Assembly (NCBI GenBank): GCA_028571685.1
Contig: CM053146.1
Span: forward strand, 109,157,431 to 109,221,430
Length of the DNA: 64,000 nucleotides
Direction of reading: 5' to 3'
From: Heterohyrax brucei
Lineage: Eukaryota > Chordata > Mammalia > Hyracoidea > Procaviidae
Shown here in pieces: positions 21,916-33,202 of this stretch (positions are counted from its first letter, which is position 1; every line of letters begins with the position of its first letter). A model generated the notes under the pieces. The model was given only the letters and a program-made list of their open reading frames with translations. It was not told where the DNA came from and searched no databases. Position numbers and translations under genes: made by a program.

Positions 21916-22455
21916 TGAGAGGGACCATAAAGGCCATTTGCTGCAGCCTCCTATTCTACGGCTTTGAGACTGTAGGTGCTCATACTGTTAACTAACAATC
22001 TAGAAACTTCTCTGAAGTGCCTCATCAGGATTAACGGTGCCTTGTGTAGACAGATGTGCAGCCTTTCCCACTCTCCCTGTAAAAGCACAACCTGTTGTGA
22101 TTCTCGTTCTCTCAGAGTACTGCTGTCTGCTAAGGGCCAGTTGATGGCGGTAAAAGAGCAAAATGGATTAATCTGTGATATTGCACCTTCATTCACAGGT
22201 AACAGCATGCCCTAAGCTAAGTAAAAATGTAGATGTCTTTTAAAAATTCGTACACAGTAGAAATTGATGCTGTAGGAGATTGTCAGATACTCGAGCTGAG
22301 AGACTTTTTGCTGCTTCTCAGTCACTTCTCAAAATTGACTTCCTACACACAGGACCAGCCCTGATTCTTCCTTTCTGAGTCAACCATTAGAAAATGTCTC
22401 AGATCCATGTGCTCACAGATTGTCTAGGCCGTACCAAAGTCAAGCGCATACCAGA

Positions 22456-22630
22456 AACAAAACCAACAAACAAAAAACCAAACCTGTTGCCATTGAATCA
22501 GTTCTGCTTATAGTGACCTACAGGACAGAGTAGAACTGCCCTGTAGTGTTTCTAAGGAGCGTCCAGTAGATTCAAGTTGCTGACCTGTTGGTTAGCAGCT
22601 GAGCTCTTAATCACTGCACCACCAGGTCTC
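22456..22630 (-). repeat. AfroSINE, short variant
   Basis: The tail AAACAAAACCAACAAACAAA is followed by CTGTTGCCATTGAATCAG, AGAGTAGAACTGCCCTGTAG and the head CACTGCACCACCAGG. Confidence 0.92.
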
Positions 22631-23025
22631 CTTCAGCCAGATAGATGCTTGAATTCACTTAGAAAGAAGAGCAGCTGAGCGTTAGACCCTGGAAGGTCAC
22701 AGAGCCCCTGTAGAGCATCCCAGCACCAGGGAGATGATTCAGTGCCCTAGAGCCTACTCACTGTAGCCGTTTACTCCCTCACCTGAGGTAGGAAACTGCG
22801 GGACAGCTTCCCTGTCTTGATAACAAACACACTCCTGCCCATCTGTTTGTGAGTTCAGTGAGTTTAGCTCTGCAGTTCGTATGTCATACATGTGTAAAGC
22901 ATACATGGCGTGCCTGCCTGGCCTGAGAAGGCAGGACCTTCTGGGTATGTTTAATTCTCCTTGTGTACTTCTTGTAGCAGTTCATATACAAAGAGCCCCA
23001 TGGCTTGCTTGTATTGGTTTCCAGA
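22631..23025. other. No recognisable feature
   Basis: Unique intronic or upstream sequence; nothing identified. Confidence 0.4.
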
Positions 23026-23260
23026 TGTTGGTGGCACAGTGGCTGTGTGCTATGGATTCAGGTTGTGTGGGTTTGAGTCCTGGCCCTGTCACCTACTATT
23101 GGACCTCAGGTTGGTTACAAAATCTTTTTCTGCCACCATTTTCTTGAGAATAAAATGGGGACAGTTGTAATTTATACCTCATAGGGCTGTGAGGGTTGAA
23201 TGGAAGAGCTGGGCACCTAGCTCAGTGCTTGGCACACTGTGAGTGCTCCTTAAGGAAACT
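23026..23260 (+). repeat. MIR
   Basis: GGTGGCACAGTGGCTGTGTG, GTTTGAGTCCTGGCCCTGTC, GAGAATAAAATGGGGACAG and AGTGCTTGGCACACTGTGAG. It is near full length, and its first half could be mistaken for an AfroSINE. Confidence 0.88.
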
Positions 23261-23429
23261 GCATCTGCCTCCCACCCTCTTCCCTTTTCTAGGCTTCTGT
23301 TGTCTGGTGACTGGGATCAAGGAAGAGGCCCTTTCTCAGTACTCAGCACCTATTCAAAATAAAATTTACTAATTAATAAGACAGTTTCTGCCCATTATTC
23401 ATCCGGGCTTTGAAACCCTGTGTGTCTTA

Positions 23430-23570
23430 CACATGCTAGTTTGAACTAGCTGCATTTCAGATCTGGCTTTTTGTCAAGCTGACCTGTTGGCATTGGAGTC
23501 CAGAAATCTCTGTTTTCAAAAGCTCCCCAGTTGATCCTGATGATCAGCCAGGAAGTGCAGTTGATCACCA
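23430..23570 (+). mobile_element. MER5-like hAT DNA transposon relic
   Basis: CTGTTTTCAAAAGCTCCCCAG followed by TTGATCCTGATGATCAGCCA resembles the MER5/Charlie-type non-autonomous hAT core. Terminal repeats are not clear. Confidence 0.5.
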
Positions 23571-24599
23571 GCCTCTGCCTCTTTGCTCATCATGACATCT
23601 GATGCTTGTATACCACATTGTGCTATTTTATGTTCATTTATAAAATAATCTAAAAACAGTCCCAAATATGCAGTGCGATTTTTATAGTTTTACAAGTCAT
23701 GGGAAAAGCTGCCTTACATGGCCATGAAAAAAATTGTTAAAAGTCTTTGTTTAAAAAATTTTAAGATGTTTTCTCTGCTTCCCCAAATCTAATTTAAGAA
23801 GTGAGGTCATAAGCTGGGAAAAGGAAAGTGAATCTAAGAGTAGGAGCAGGTTTCAGAAAAACAAAAGTGAAACTTTGTTACTGCTTATACAATAAAACAG
23901 AAGGGAAAATGGAAATAAGAAAGTCAGAAAGCAATTTGACATTTCAGTATGTTTTAATCCTTTATATTTTACATGATAGCAGGAGAAAAAAATGAAAAAT
24001 GACATAGTTTTTTAAACTCAGAGTTTGGTAATTGATCAGATTGTTACATGTATTAAACTTCAATGAATTGTGTTAAACAGAAATGCTGAAACAAATGTAC
24101 TTCCTAGAATTTCTGCTCTTCAAGTTTGTTTTTCATAAAGGATGTTTATCTTTGATAGAAACTGGTCTATTTCCTGACTAGTATCAATGAATGTTAAGAT
24201 CTTTGCATAGTGAGTAGTTCATATCAAGTGATTTCTGGTCACTATGCATGTGGCTTATTTATTTTACATTGGAGAAGCGTATAGATAGAATACTGAGATA
24301 ATGAAATTCTTTTCTTTGGGACTGATGTCTTTTCCTATTTTTTTTTTACTATGGAGTATCCGTGTCAAAAATGACTATATTAGTCTGTTATTTCATGAGA
24401 AAAAGTTCAGTCATCCATTCCCTTGAGCTTTATTTTTCTCTAGGATATATATGTGATGATTTTGGTTACTTTGTGAAGTTATAACTAAAAACTCAATTAT
24501 AGTTTTAAGGACAAAACATTGAAAGGAATCAATACCTAATCTGTTGAAATGTTGCATTGATATCAGCCTTGTATTTCTGGGCATCCTAATTGTTAGATT
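23571..24599. other. AT-rich sequence without recognisable feature
   Basis: About 1 kb, AT-rich, without clear repeats or gene features. Confidence 0.4.
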
Positions 24600-24816
24600 T
24601 GGAGTCCCTGGGTAGTTCCAACAGTGACTGTACTCAGCTTCTAACCCAAAGATTGGAAGTTCAAGTCTACCCAGAGGCACCTTAAATGAAAGACCTGACA
24701 ATCTGATTTTGAAAAATCAATTATTTTCAAACCCATATAGAGCCCAGTTCTACTGTGACACACAGGAGATCACTGTAAGTCACATTCAGCTTGACAGCAA
24801 CTGGTTTGATTTTGTA
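24600..24816 (+). repeat. AfroSINE, older long variant
   Basis: GGAGTCCCTGGGTAGTTCC, CAAAGATTGGAAGTTCAAG, a GAAAGACCTGACAATCTG module, ATAGAGCCCAGTTCTACTGT and CAGCTTGACAGCAACTGG. It is more diverged than most copies. Confidence 0.82.
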
Positions 24817-25429
24817 TTGATTAATTGATATGCATGGAGCATGTGTTATGGAGTTGAATACTTAGGCCTTAGTAATTAATTGAGCTGTCCCAAGAACAAC
24901 ATTAAGTGAGATAGGAATTGGAAACCAGGTCCTCTCTAAAGAAATCAAAGATTACTGTGGATTTAAAACTCTTGTGATTGAGGTATGTTAGATTATGGCC
25001 ATCAGTCACGTCCAGGAATGTTTACACGGTTAAGTATAATGAATGACCAAGCATGATGTGAGGGAAATAGGAAGTTCTCTTGTTTGTAAACATTAGTCAT
25101 CACCAGAGGGCCTGAAAACACAGCCTTAGTGTGTGGCTTCTGAGGTTAACCTCGTGGTCTGGACTTTGAGGACTGAGCTTTCAGGTTAAAGGCACAGGCA
25201 TTACCCTGTGTCTGTAATTGCGGAGGAGATCAAGTTATATTCCTAGAGGAAAAATAACTGTCTAAGTTAAACTGCTAAGATTCAGATTGTTGATCCAAGT
25301 GGCCATATGTGATCCATAGCAGAACCCAAAATCTTCAGAGTATATGGGTACAGCAGTTTCATGTTCATTTTCATTAAGGAGAAGAAATCAGCTCCTGAAA
25401 GGTCATGATCACAGTGTGTCATGCAGGTA

Positions 25430-25430
<1 letters not shown>
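24817..25430. other. No recognisable feature
   Basis: Unique sequence; nothing identified. Confidence 0.4.

Positions 25431-25431
<1 letters not shown>

Positions 25432-25510
<79 letters not shown>
25432..25510. repeat. (GT)39 microsatellite
   Basis: A pure GT run of 79 bases, likely length-polymorphic and able to adopt Z-DNA. Open frames across it (poly-Cys-Val or poly-Thr-His) are artefacts. Confidence 0.98.
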
Positions 25511-25512
<2 letters not shown>

Positions 25513-25830
25513 TGTGAACATTCCTCAGGGGCTGATACCTATCAGAGGGTGTGGAGGCTTACCTGTGGGGCACACTGAGGATCAGCTTGCCTGTTTCACA
25601 GCTGTTTAGAGTTTATCCTTGGCAGTGAACCTGATTTCATTGTCCAGCCACCTAAACTCTAATTCTTGAAGGCAAATCAAATATATGATCTGCTTAAATT
25701 AAAACCCTTCATTTGGTTTCCATAACTGAAACTCTGGCCTATTTCCCAAATGCTCAGCTTCCCTGGTAGAAAGCCATGTTGCAGAAAGGGCACTGGGGCA
25801 AAGGAGAGCTTACAGAGACAGCCCTCACAA

Positions 25831-25832
25831 GA

Positions 25833-25866
<34 letters not shown>

Positions 25867-25884
25867 GGAGAGAGGGAGAGGGAG
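25831..25884. repeat. (GA)n microsatellite
   Basis: An imperfect purine GA/GGGA run of about 54 bases, giving spurious Ser-Leu-rich antisense frames. Confidence 0.95.
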
Positions 25885-27685
25885 TAAAATGGGAGAAGAG
25901 CAGCTCCCTGCAATCATTTTCATCCTGTCTTGCCACCTAAACAACTTGTAGTAGCCTTATTTTACCCTCATAGCCAGCATGTTCCTTCCTTATGACAGAA
26001 AATAATGTCATAATTAATCTTAGTGGCATCACTACCAAAGAAGAGTTTTCCTTGAGTTACTCTTTAAGGTCAGAGAGAAGGGAAATTACCAAGGAAATAG
26101 AAAAAATATATATACTCTGACTTACAAATATTGCTCACTGTTCTGTGCTGCCACTTCCTCAAACTTTGCAGATTCTTTGTCCAACACATAAATAAATAAG
26201 GAACTCCTTCCTTATTTATTTGTGTGTTGGGGTAGTCCATCTTTAGAAAATGCTTCACACTCAAATCCTAGACATGAAAGCCGAATGCAAAAGCAAAGGA
26301 AGATTCTTTAACAGATTTCACACATCTGTAAGGGTAAAATTAGATGTGTCTAGAAGATTTAGCGTAATAAAAGACATAGTGGCTGACGGGACCATCCTAA
26401 CAAGTGGCAGCAGATCAACCTGTCACATCCAGTTCTTCATAGTTCCGTAAGTACGACCTTTATCTCTCTCTTTCTCTCTTCTTCCCCCTCTCTTGTTCTC
26501 TGTCTCGTATACATACATTGTCACACACAGAAAAATCCATGTAGACACGATCTGTTTATATAATGCCAGAAACTTCCACTTGAATGAGAAAATCAGCCAT
26601 TCGGAAGCCTTCTCGTATTACGACTGTAGACTCTTGCAGGCACTGTCCTTGTACACTGTGCACTTTGTCCTTGTACCACACAGACCTTCTCTTTTCATTG
26701 TTACAGATTACTTATCAGAAAACAGTCTTGTGTCTTTCATTAGTAACTTTTATGGGTAGGAGTAAATGAGAATGAAATTTAAGAGTTATTTGCCAGCTAG
26801 TGTTATTTGCTTTCTCTCAATGCCAAGTCAGAGGATATAGAATTTACCATTTGGAAGAGTGATTGGAATGGGATCTGTATTCAGTGGAATGGATGTTATT
26901 TGCAAAGCATTTTGGAAAGAGCTGCCTCACTAGGGAGGGAGTATACAGGGTTTCTCCCACCAGCAAGCCCAAATCCATGTGTCAGCGGCAGTATTACTTG
27001 GAAACTTCTAACAGTAAAACCTTTCTGTTTCTAGTGTGTCATAATATGTAATAATCTATATGTGAATTCCTGTTTGAGAATAATTTAGAGATTCTTAGAG
27101 TTAAAGTTGCATACTGCCCAGCTTTTATCCTAAAATCAACAAAAGAAAATGGATCTGAATTTAGGCTTTACTTCAGACCTAGGTTTAAAACAAAGTGATA
27201 GGAGAGATCAGAGAATTTTTGCAAGTTGTTCCTAACATGTATCAGCTCTAGAGGTGGGAACATGCTTTATAGCAAAGGTAACAAAGAATATAAGAAAGTG
27301 TTTCAGTAGTCTTTGATTTATGATTTATGAAAAGCGTTAAACACACAAATAGGTAGAATATTGATAACTTGGCCTGTTTGGCTAATTTGGGTACCAGTCT
27401 GTTCTTCTATTTTAAGTCATGTATTATCTATTTTGGAAAATAGATGGAAGCTCTAACAGACTCAGGCTCCATCTGTCATAATAAAGGTGAAGGATGCAGA
27501 CCAGATGTGGGGAACAAAAACACCACAGCTTGGTGTTAGGAACATGTGTTTTCTCAGGGTGGGTCACTTCACCAAGAAGACTGAGTAACTAAGACAAAAC
27601 ACCTAAAAGTTTAGAGAACCGGAAGGACTGGAGAAGCCTTAAGGGTTCGTATAGAACCAGAGATCCTGAGTTTATGGTCATTAAC
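25885..27685. other. Mostly unique sequence
   Basis: No gene was recognised. 26250-26450 is an open 66-codon frame ending before a donor-like CCGTAAGT (26445-26452), but the peptide (MLHTQILDMKAECKSK...) is not one I know. A CT-rich stretch lies at 26463-26508. Confidence 0.35.
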
Positions 27686-28255
27686 AGTTATGGTGTCCCA
27701 GCAATTTCACTCCTAAATATGTACCTGAAAGAATCGAAAGCAGGGCCTCTGACTGATACTTGTACACAAGTGTTCAATGCAGCACTATTTACCATAGCCC
27801 AAAGGTAGAAGGAATCCTAGTGTCCATCTACAGATGAATAAATAAACAAAATATAGCGTAGCCATAGCCATATACCAAGATGAAACATTATGCAACTATG
27901 AAGGACAATGAAGTTCTGATAGTACAGTGATGTGGATGAACCTTGAAGACATTATTTTGAATAAAAGAAGTCAGACACAAAAGGACAAATACTGTTTCAT
28001 TTGTGTGAAATACTTAGAACAGGCAGATGCAAAACACAAAATTTATTAATGGTTACTAGAAGCTGGGGGAAGAAGAAAAGGAGAGTTTATTGCTGAAGGA
28101 ATATTCACTTTTTGTTTGAAGTGATTAAAAAACAAGCATAGTGGTGATGGTTGCAAAACATTATGACTGAAACTGTCACTGAGTTCTATACTTAAAACTA
28201 GTTAAAATGGTAACTGTTTTGTTACCTATGTTTTTCACAATATAGTGCGGAAAAT
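27686..28255 (+). mobile_element. Old L1 (L1M-like) ORF2 end and 3'UTR
   Basis: Plus-strand L1 landmarks: CCAGCAATTTCACTCCTAAA, AATGCAGCACTATTTACCAT, TGTCCATCTACAGATGAATA and AAGTCAGACACAAAAGGAC. It is heavily mutated and contains no intact frame. It ends about 600 bases before the SPATS2L start-codon exon. Confidence 0.88.
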
Positions 28256-28816
28256 ACCATGAAGATATATATGCATTAATCTAGAAAGCTGTTCATGATA
28301 TGTTAGTAAGTGAAGAAGCAGATTTGAAAACCGTCATGTACAGTGTGATGCCGTTCCTTTTGTTTAAGCCGGGGGCCGTTTCTCCTGTTGCTTCCTTGTA
28401 GTGCTTGGTGTGGTTGTGTGTGTGTAAGACATGCTCACTAAATGCTTGTGAAAATAACTAAGGGCTGATAAAAGGTTTGGGACAGTGCGGGTTGTGATGA
28501 AATGCTTAGTTAGAACAGGTACAGTTTCCCTCTCACGGTTTCTGACCACTTGTCTTTTATATAACAAAAAGCACTGTTTGGATACATACCATCTGTCTTT
28601 GTCATTTCCATGTCAATACAGTATGAATAAAAGATGGTACGTTGTCTTCCAGAGTTATCGTAACATGCCTTTAGAGTATATCTTAAGTCAAGTGCCTAGC
28701 TTGAAAGTATTTTTACATCTTAAAATGGTATTTATGATTATGGCTGAATAAAATTGTTTACTGTGTTGGAAGTGAGCATAAAAATAACACATTGAAAAAT
28801 CAATTTTAAAACTTCA

Positions 28817-28847
28817 TCCTTTTTTTTTTTTTAAATCTTCTTCATAG
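28817..28847 (+). promoter_or_regulatory. SPATS2L: 3' splice site of SPATS2L start-codon exon
   Basis: A long T run (about 14 T) is followed by AAATCTTCTTCATAG, a clear polypyrimidine tract and AG acceptor directly before the exon carrying the ATG. This shows that the exon is internal, so transcription starts further upstream. Confidence 0.8.
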
Positions 28848-28869
28848 AACTTACTCCCGTGAAAGCAAG

Positions 28870-28908
28870 ATGGCTGAACTCAATACCCATGTGAATGTCA
28901 AAGAAAAG
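28870..28908 (+). CDS. SPATS2L: SPATS2L first coding exon (start codon, 13 residues)
   Basis: This exon encodes MAELNTHVNVKEK, which I recognise as the N-terminus of SPATS2L, a stress-granule and nucleolar protein of the SPATS2 family linked to ribosome and rRNA metabolism. The exon starts at 28848, after a T-rich tract ending in TTCATAG, and so includes 22 bases of 5'UTR. It ends at 28908 before GTAAGA, a near-consensus donor. The ATG has A at -3 and G at +4, a strong Kozak context. The 39 coding bases end in phase 0, which matches the next exon. The leader makes no domain on its own; the UBA/CUE-like fold begins in the next exon. The exon is too short for ORF finders. The preceding acceptor shows that at least one 5'UTR exon lies upstream, which I could not identify in this window. 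The identification is from memory of the family and the exon joining, with no alignment run. Confidence 0.9.
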
Positions 28909-29039
28909 GTAAGAACAAGTTACCTGTTGGTGGTAAAAAATCTGTTTCACTGGAAAAAATCAAAATGGTTTTGGGGTTTACGTTGTAAGTTTGCCACATC
29001 CGAAAGCCACTGACCCGAAAGAATAAAAGGCATCATGTA

Positions 29040-29270
29040 CTGAATGCATGCTAAACATACTACCCTCATCTTCTCATTTAATTCTGACTGTAGCCCCATG
29101 AAGTAGATACTGTTGTTATTCTCATTTTACAAAGCAGAGGAGGGAAGTGACGTACTGGTAGGTTAAATAAATTTGCCTAAATTCACACAGCTAGTAATTA
29201 AGAGAGCTGGGATGTGAACTCAGGTCACGTCATTCTGTAGTTCACAATCTTATCATGCTGGGTTGCTTCA
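29040..29270 (-). repeat. MIR
   Basis: Antisense MIR just inside the intron: TTCTCATTTAATTCTGACTG, CACACAGCTAGTAATTAAG and GAGCTGGGATGTGAACTCAG. Confidence 0.85.
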
Positions 29271-29824
29271 AAGAGCTAGGGTATTATCTGACCAAAAATC
29301 GCCTCATATGAGGATATGGATGGCCGTCATCTGATATTCATGCTGTGTAGCCTTTTAAGTTTCTGTCAACCCTGAGAAGAGATGACGCTAAAAATCCCTA
29401 CTCTCCATTGTTTGTTGGAAGCTTGATTATACTTCAGGGCCCTTCCAAGTCTTCTCTTCTGTGAAGTTTCTTGTACTTATGGTCGTTTCCCCATTTGTCA
29501 TGTGTGTGACCTTACACTGTTAGTTGTGAAGGACCATAAGCAATAGACCTTGTGAAATCACGGGGGTTGAATTTGTCCAACCCATTCATCTGACACCAGA
29601 GAAGCCGAGACCCTAGAAGTGATTTGCCTGTGGTCATATGGTTAGAGAGAGAGAGTCTGAATAGGAACCCAGGTCAGTTCGGTCCTTCTGTTACACTTGC
29701 ACAGGGCCATCCGTCCCCAACTTCCGTTAGTCTGTGGACTTCCTAAGAGCAGGAGTTGGTCTTTTTAGCTCCACAGAGATAGGGAATGAAGGATGGGAGA
29801 AATAATGTTTATGAAGTCCTTACC

Positions 29825-29891
29825 ATTTATTCATTTATTTAGCAGAGATTTATTGAACCCCTACTGCCACGTATGCAGTAAATCTTTGTGC
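29825..29891 (-). repeat. L2-like relic, split by SINE
   Basis: TTCATTTATTTAGCAGAGAT and GAACCCCTACTGCCACG recall the antisense L2/MIR 3' end. It may continue after the SINE near 30090-30300. Confidence 0.45.
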
Positions 29892-30083
29892 GAAAAGGAC
29901 ACAGTGGTTATGTGCGCAGCTGCTACCTGAAGGGTTAGTGGTTTGAGCCCACTCAGTGGTTCCCCAGGAGAAAGACCCATTCCCGTAGAGACTATAACCA
30001 AGAAAACCCTGTGGAGCAACTCGACTCTGTTATGTGGGGTTGCTGTGAGTCAAAATAGGTTTCTGCAGCACCCAGCAACAACA
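29892..30083 (+). repeat. AfroSINE, long variant
   Basis: GACACAGTGGTTATGTGCGC, GGTTAGTGGTTTGAGCCCAC, an AGGAGAAAGACCCATTCCCG module, GGGGTTGCTGTGAGTC and the tail CACCCAGCAACAACAA. Confidence 0.85.
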
Positions 30084-30305
30084 ATGTGGTGCCAAATACT
30101 TGTTGGAGAGGCTGTGGGTGTGGCACTGAACATGCAGAGGAGGTTTCTGCTCCGCTCAGAGCTCGTTTTCTAATTCAAAGAAACAGTAAATCCGAGAACA
30201 CATAAGTGAACACAGTCGTTTCAGACAGTGATAACTGCTGGGGTGAGGAGCAGTGCAGCAGGAGAGAGACGGAGATAAGGGCTACTTTAGAGTGGGTGGT
30301 CTGGT

Positions 30306-30474
30306 GAAAAAAACAAGCCAAACCCTCTACTGTCAAGTCGGCTGCAACTCATAGCAACCCTGTAGACAGAGTAGAACCATTCCGTGGAATTTCCAAGGAG
30401 AGCCTGGCAGATTTGAACTGCTGACCTTTCAGTTAGCAACCAGAGTGCTTAACCAGTACGCCACCAGAGTTTCC
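30306..30474 (-). repeat. AfroSINE, short variant
   Basis: The tail AAAACAAGCCAAACCC is followed by CTGTCAAGTCGGCTGC, AGACAGAGTAGAACCATTC and the head CAGTACGCCACCAGAG. Confidence 0.92.
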
Positions 30475-30579
30475 AGTAGAAATGCCCCATAGAGTTTACC
30501 AGAAGCACTTGGCAGATTTGAACTACCGACCTTCTGGTTATCAGATAAAGCATGTAATCATGACACCACCAGGGTTTCT
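30475..30579 (-). repeat. AfroSINE, partial, adjacent to previous
   Basis: ATGCCCCATAGAGTTTACCAG and GACCTTCTGGTTATCAG, with the head GACACCACCAGGGTTTC. It lacks the 3' tail and lies end to end with the previous copy in the same orientation. Confidence 0.88.
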
Positions 30580-30807
30580 GTTGGTGGTTGGGGTAGGCCC
30601 TGAGAAAAGCAAAAGCAGATGGCTAAGGCAGAAGTGATGTGCTCTGAGAACAAGGGTCTGTGTGGTCAGAGCACTGCCAGAGAGGGGATGGAGATGGGAG
30701 ATGAGGTCAGAAAGTACTGAGAGAACAGTGTTGGTAGAGGGGGCTCTTCACCTGGATCCAGGGACCTCCAACAGATTTGTGGTGGAATTCAGAGGTCCAT
30801 GAACTTG

Positions 30808-30856
30808 CCAGCCAGCCAAGTGCCGTCGAGTTGGATCCGACTCATGGCGACTTGGA
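30808..30856 (-). repeat. SINE/BovB 3'-tail fragment
   Basis: CCAGCCAGCCAAGTGCCGTC, then GAGTTGGATCCGACTCATGG. The same scrap type occurs at 6545 and 60567. Confidence 0.7.
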
Positions 30857-31194
30857 TGGGAAAAAAATTTATCTTTATTAACATCCAAATTGAATTTAGC
30901 ATTTCCTCAATCATGAATATAGGTACACGCCTACCCCCTCCCTCAAAAAACCCTAGGATTAGCAGCAGTACCAGTGACTTTCATAACTAGAAATGACAGA
31001 TACATGCGATATTCACATTAAGTTACCCTTGTTGCAGATGTACTGAAATAGTGTTCGTTTATTGCCACTTCAAAGTTATTATTGTTAGTAGAACAGTAGC
31101 AAGATTGTTATTCAATGTGTTAATAAAGAAGCACATGTATTGCTGTAGCATAAATTTGTTCTTAATAGACATTTGAACTATTTTAGGATGAGTA

Positions 31195-31445
31195 GTTGTT
31201 TTGGTTGTCACGCTGCTGCTAAGTGCCATCCAGTCGTTTCCATCATTGCTGTGGAGCAAAGCGCTGCTTGGTCCTGCGCCAGCCCCGCCGTTGTTGATAA
31301 CTTTAAACCCACTGGTGTAGCCGCTGGGTCAGTCCTTCTCCTCAGAGGTCTTCCTCTTTTTTAACGGACCCTTTACCTTACCAAGCTTGGTGTCCTTCTC
31401 CAGAGATCGATCTCTCCTGATAACATCTCTGGAGCAGTCATGTGT
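31195..31445 (-). mobile_element. BovB 3' end fragment
   Basis: Antisense BovB 3'UTR: CTGCTGCTAAGTGCCATCC, GCTTGGTCCTGCGCCAGCC, GTCAGTCCTTCTCCTCAGAG and TGGTGTCCTTCTCCAGAG. It corresponds to 660-900 of the large copy. Confidence 0.82.
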
Positions 31446-31699
31446 GTTTTATTTCATTTATTTCAAAACACCATCCTGAGAAGGACTGCAGACTTCACCA
31501 GAGTGCCAGAGGGTGTCCCTATTCTAAAAGGTTTAGCAGTTGTGATAGAGCTTTGTATAGGGTTTTATTGAAAGTGCAAAAGTAAGCTGGTGGAATGTTT
31601 TAAGTAGGTGCATGACATGATGTGATATGGTTTTAAAAGTTTACCCTGGCTGTCTCAGCTACTGTGCTGTATGTTTTGTAAATCTTTATATCAAACAAC

Positions 31700-31860
31700 T
31701 GCATTTTGGAGGCACATTTTCTATTGGGTGAGGAAACCGAGGCTTGAGGTTAAGTGACTTGGTCAAAGTCAAATTCTCAGGGAATGTGGAGGAACAGGGA
31801 TTCAAGCTTAGCTGTCTACAGTTCTAAAACCTGTGTTCTGCCCATTGCATTACTGCTTCT
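31700..31860 (-). repeat. MIR
   Basis: Antisense MIR: GGTGAGGAAACCGAGGCTTG, AAGTGACTTGGTCAAAGTCA and GGAACAGGGATTCAAGC. Confidence 0.7.
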
Positions 31861-33197
31861 CCCAGTTTTTACTAAAATACCTCCAAGTCACAGAAGCACA
31901 AACTTGTTACCGCTCACATGTGGGGACATGATCATAACCATCTTCCACCAACACAGAAATTACTTTAGAGTCTTACGTGTTTAAGAATGCATGCAAAGTC
32001 TTCATTGTATTTCATAATATATTCCATACATCATGTTGATATAAAAGTGTTGTAACTTATTGTTCACTGAGGAAAAAGCAGCAGAAAGATAGGCACTTTT
32101 TAACTTACGGTTTCATATCCTCCCTGGTTCACGAGTCATATTCTTGTGGTCAGAGTACATGTTCCCTGGGTTTGAGAATCTAGGTCAGGTACCACAGTAC
32201 TAACCAGAGACTGGTCCCTTTCCAGATGTGTGCTGATGGATTGAGCAGCTCTAATGGTTGGGCGTGGAAGAAAAACACTTGAATGAATCAGAGTCATAGA
32301 AATTGAGTTTTGCAAAGCAAGGCTAGTGAACCGACCAGCATGGTAGGCTCAGCAGTCAACAATAGAGTGTACTATTAAAAACACTCTACTGAATGTGGCA
32401 TGGTGCCAGTTATGGGGAAGGAGGCTAATCTGTCAGTACACAGAGCACAGAGGGCTCAGTGTGAGCACTGCAGGCATTGGCTTGGGTGCCGCATTCATCC
32501 GCATGTCGTGAGTAATGTCACATTGGCATATGAAGATTAACAGTAAATAGTGTTTTGCTATTGCGCTTTAGTAACTTATCAGAATGTTGGCATTATTTTG
32601 AAAGAGGGTGATGTTTAAGTTGTAAATATTATCAATCTGCATGACAGTGAAAGTGGAGCTCCTCTAACTCAATTAGTGAATTCCGTCTACCTATGTCGGA
32701 AGGTTAATAGATTTTGCAACTCAATAAAATAAATCATAATAAACAACTGAAAATTCTGATCATTTATAATCTTAGATTGATTTATTTTAGTACATTTATT
32801 TCCTTTAGTTATTAGCTTTTATGGCCTTTTTATGATTCGTTTGGTTCTCAGTCTGTCACCCAAAGCAATGACATTTTAGTTCTGAAAATTACGAACAGTA
32901 ACAACTGTTATGTCTTAAGTTATAAGCTTTTAGAGATCAGAGGATAGAGTGGTGTAGAGTGTTTGATACAAAATCTAATCAAGCACTGGGAAATTAAATG
33001 TTTGATCAATGCCTTGCAGTGAAGTAAGTTCATCTGTTATTGCTCATGGTTCTACTGCTGGATGAATGGAGTAGGAGTAAGTATTTTGGTAGGTGAGGAA
33101 ATCTTTTCTGTGCTCATGTGACCTTTAGTCCAAAGGAAGAATTAATGTCTTAAGTTTTAATATGCAAAGCAACTGAAACTTTAAATTGACACTTTGT
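31861..33197. other. AT-rich intron without recognisable feature
   Basis: 1.3 kb of AT-rich DNA; no gene and no clear repeat. Confidence 0.4.
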
Positions 33198-33202
33198 GTG
33201 AC

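Noticed and set aside
23026..23110. AfroSINE head at GGTGGCACAGTGG
   Set aside because: The rest of the element (ATAAAATGGGGACAG, GTGCTTGGCACAC) identifies it as MIR.
25282..25609. Cys-Val and Thr-His repeat proteins
   Set aside because: They are translations of the (GT)n microsatellite.
25677..25936. Ser-Leu-rich frames on the minus strand
   Set aside because: They are translations of the (GA)n run.
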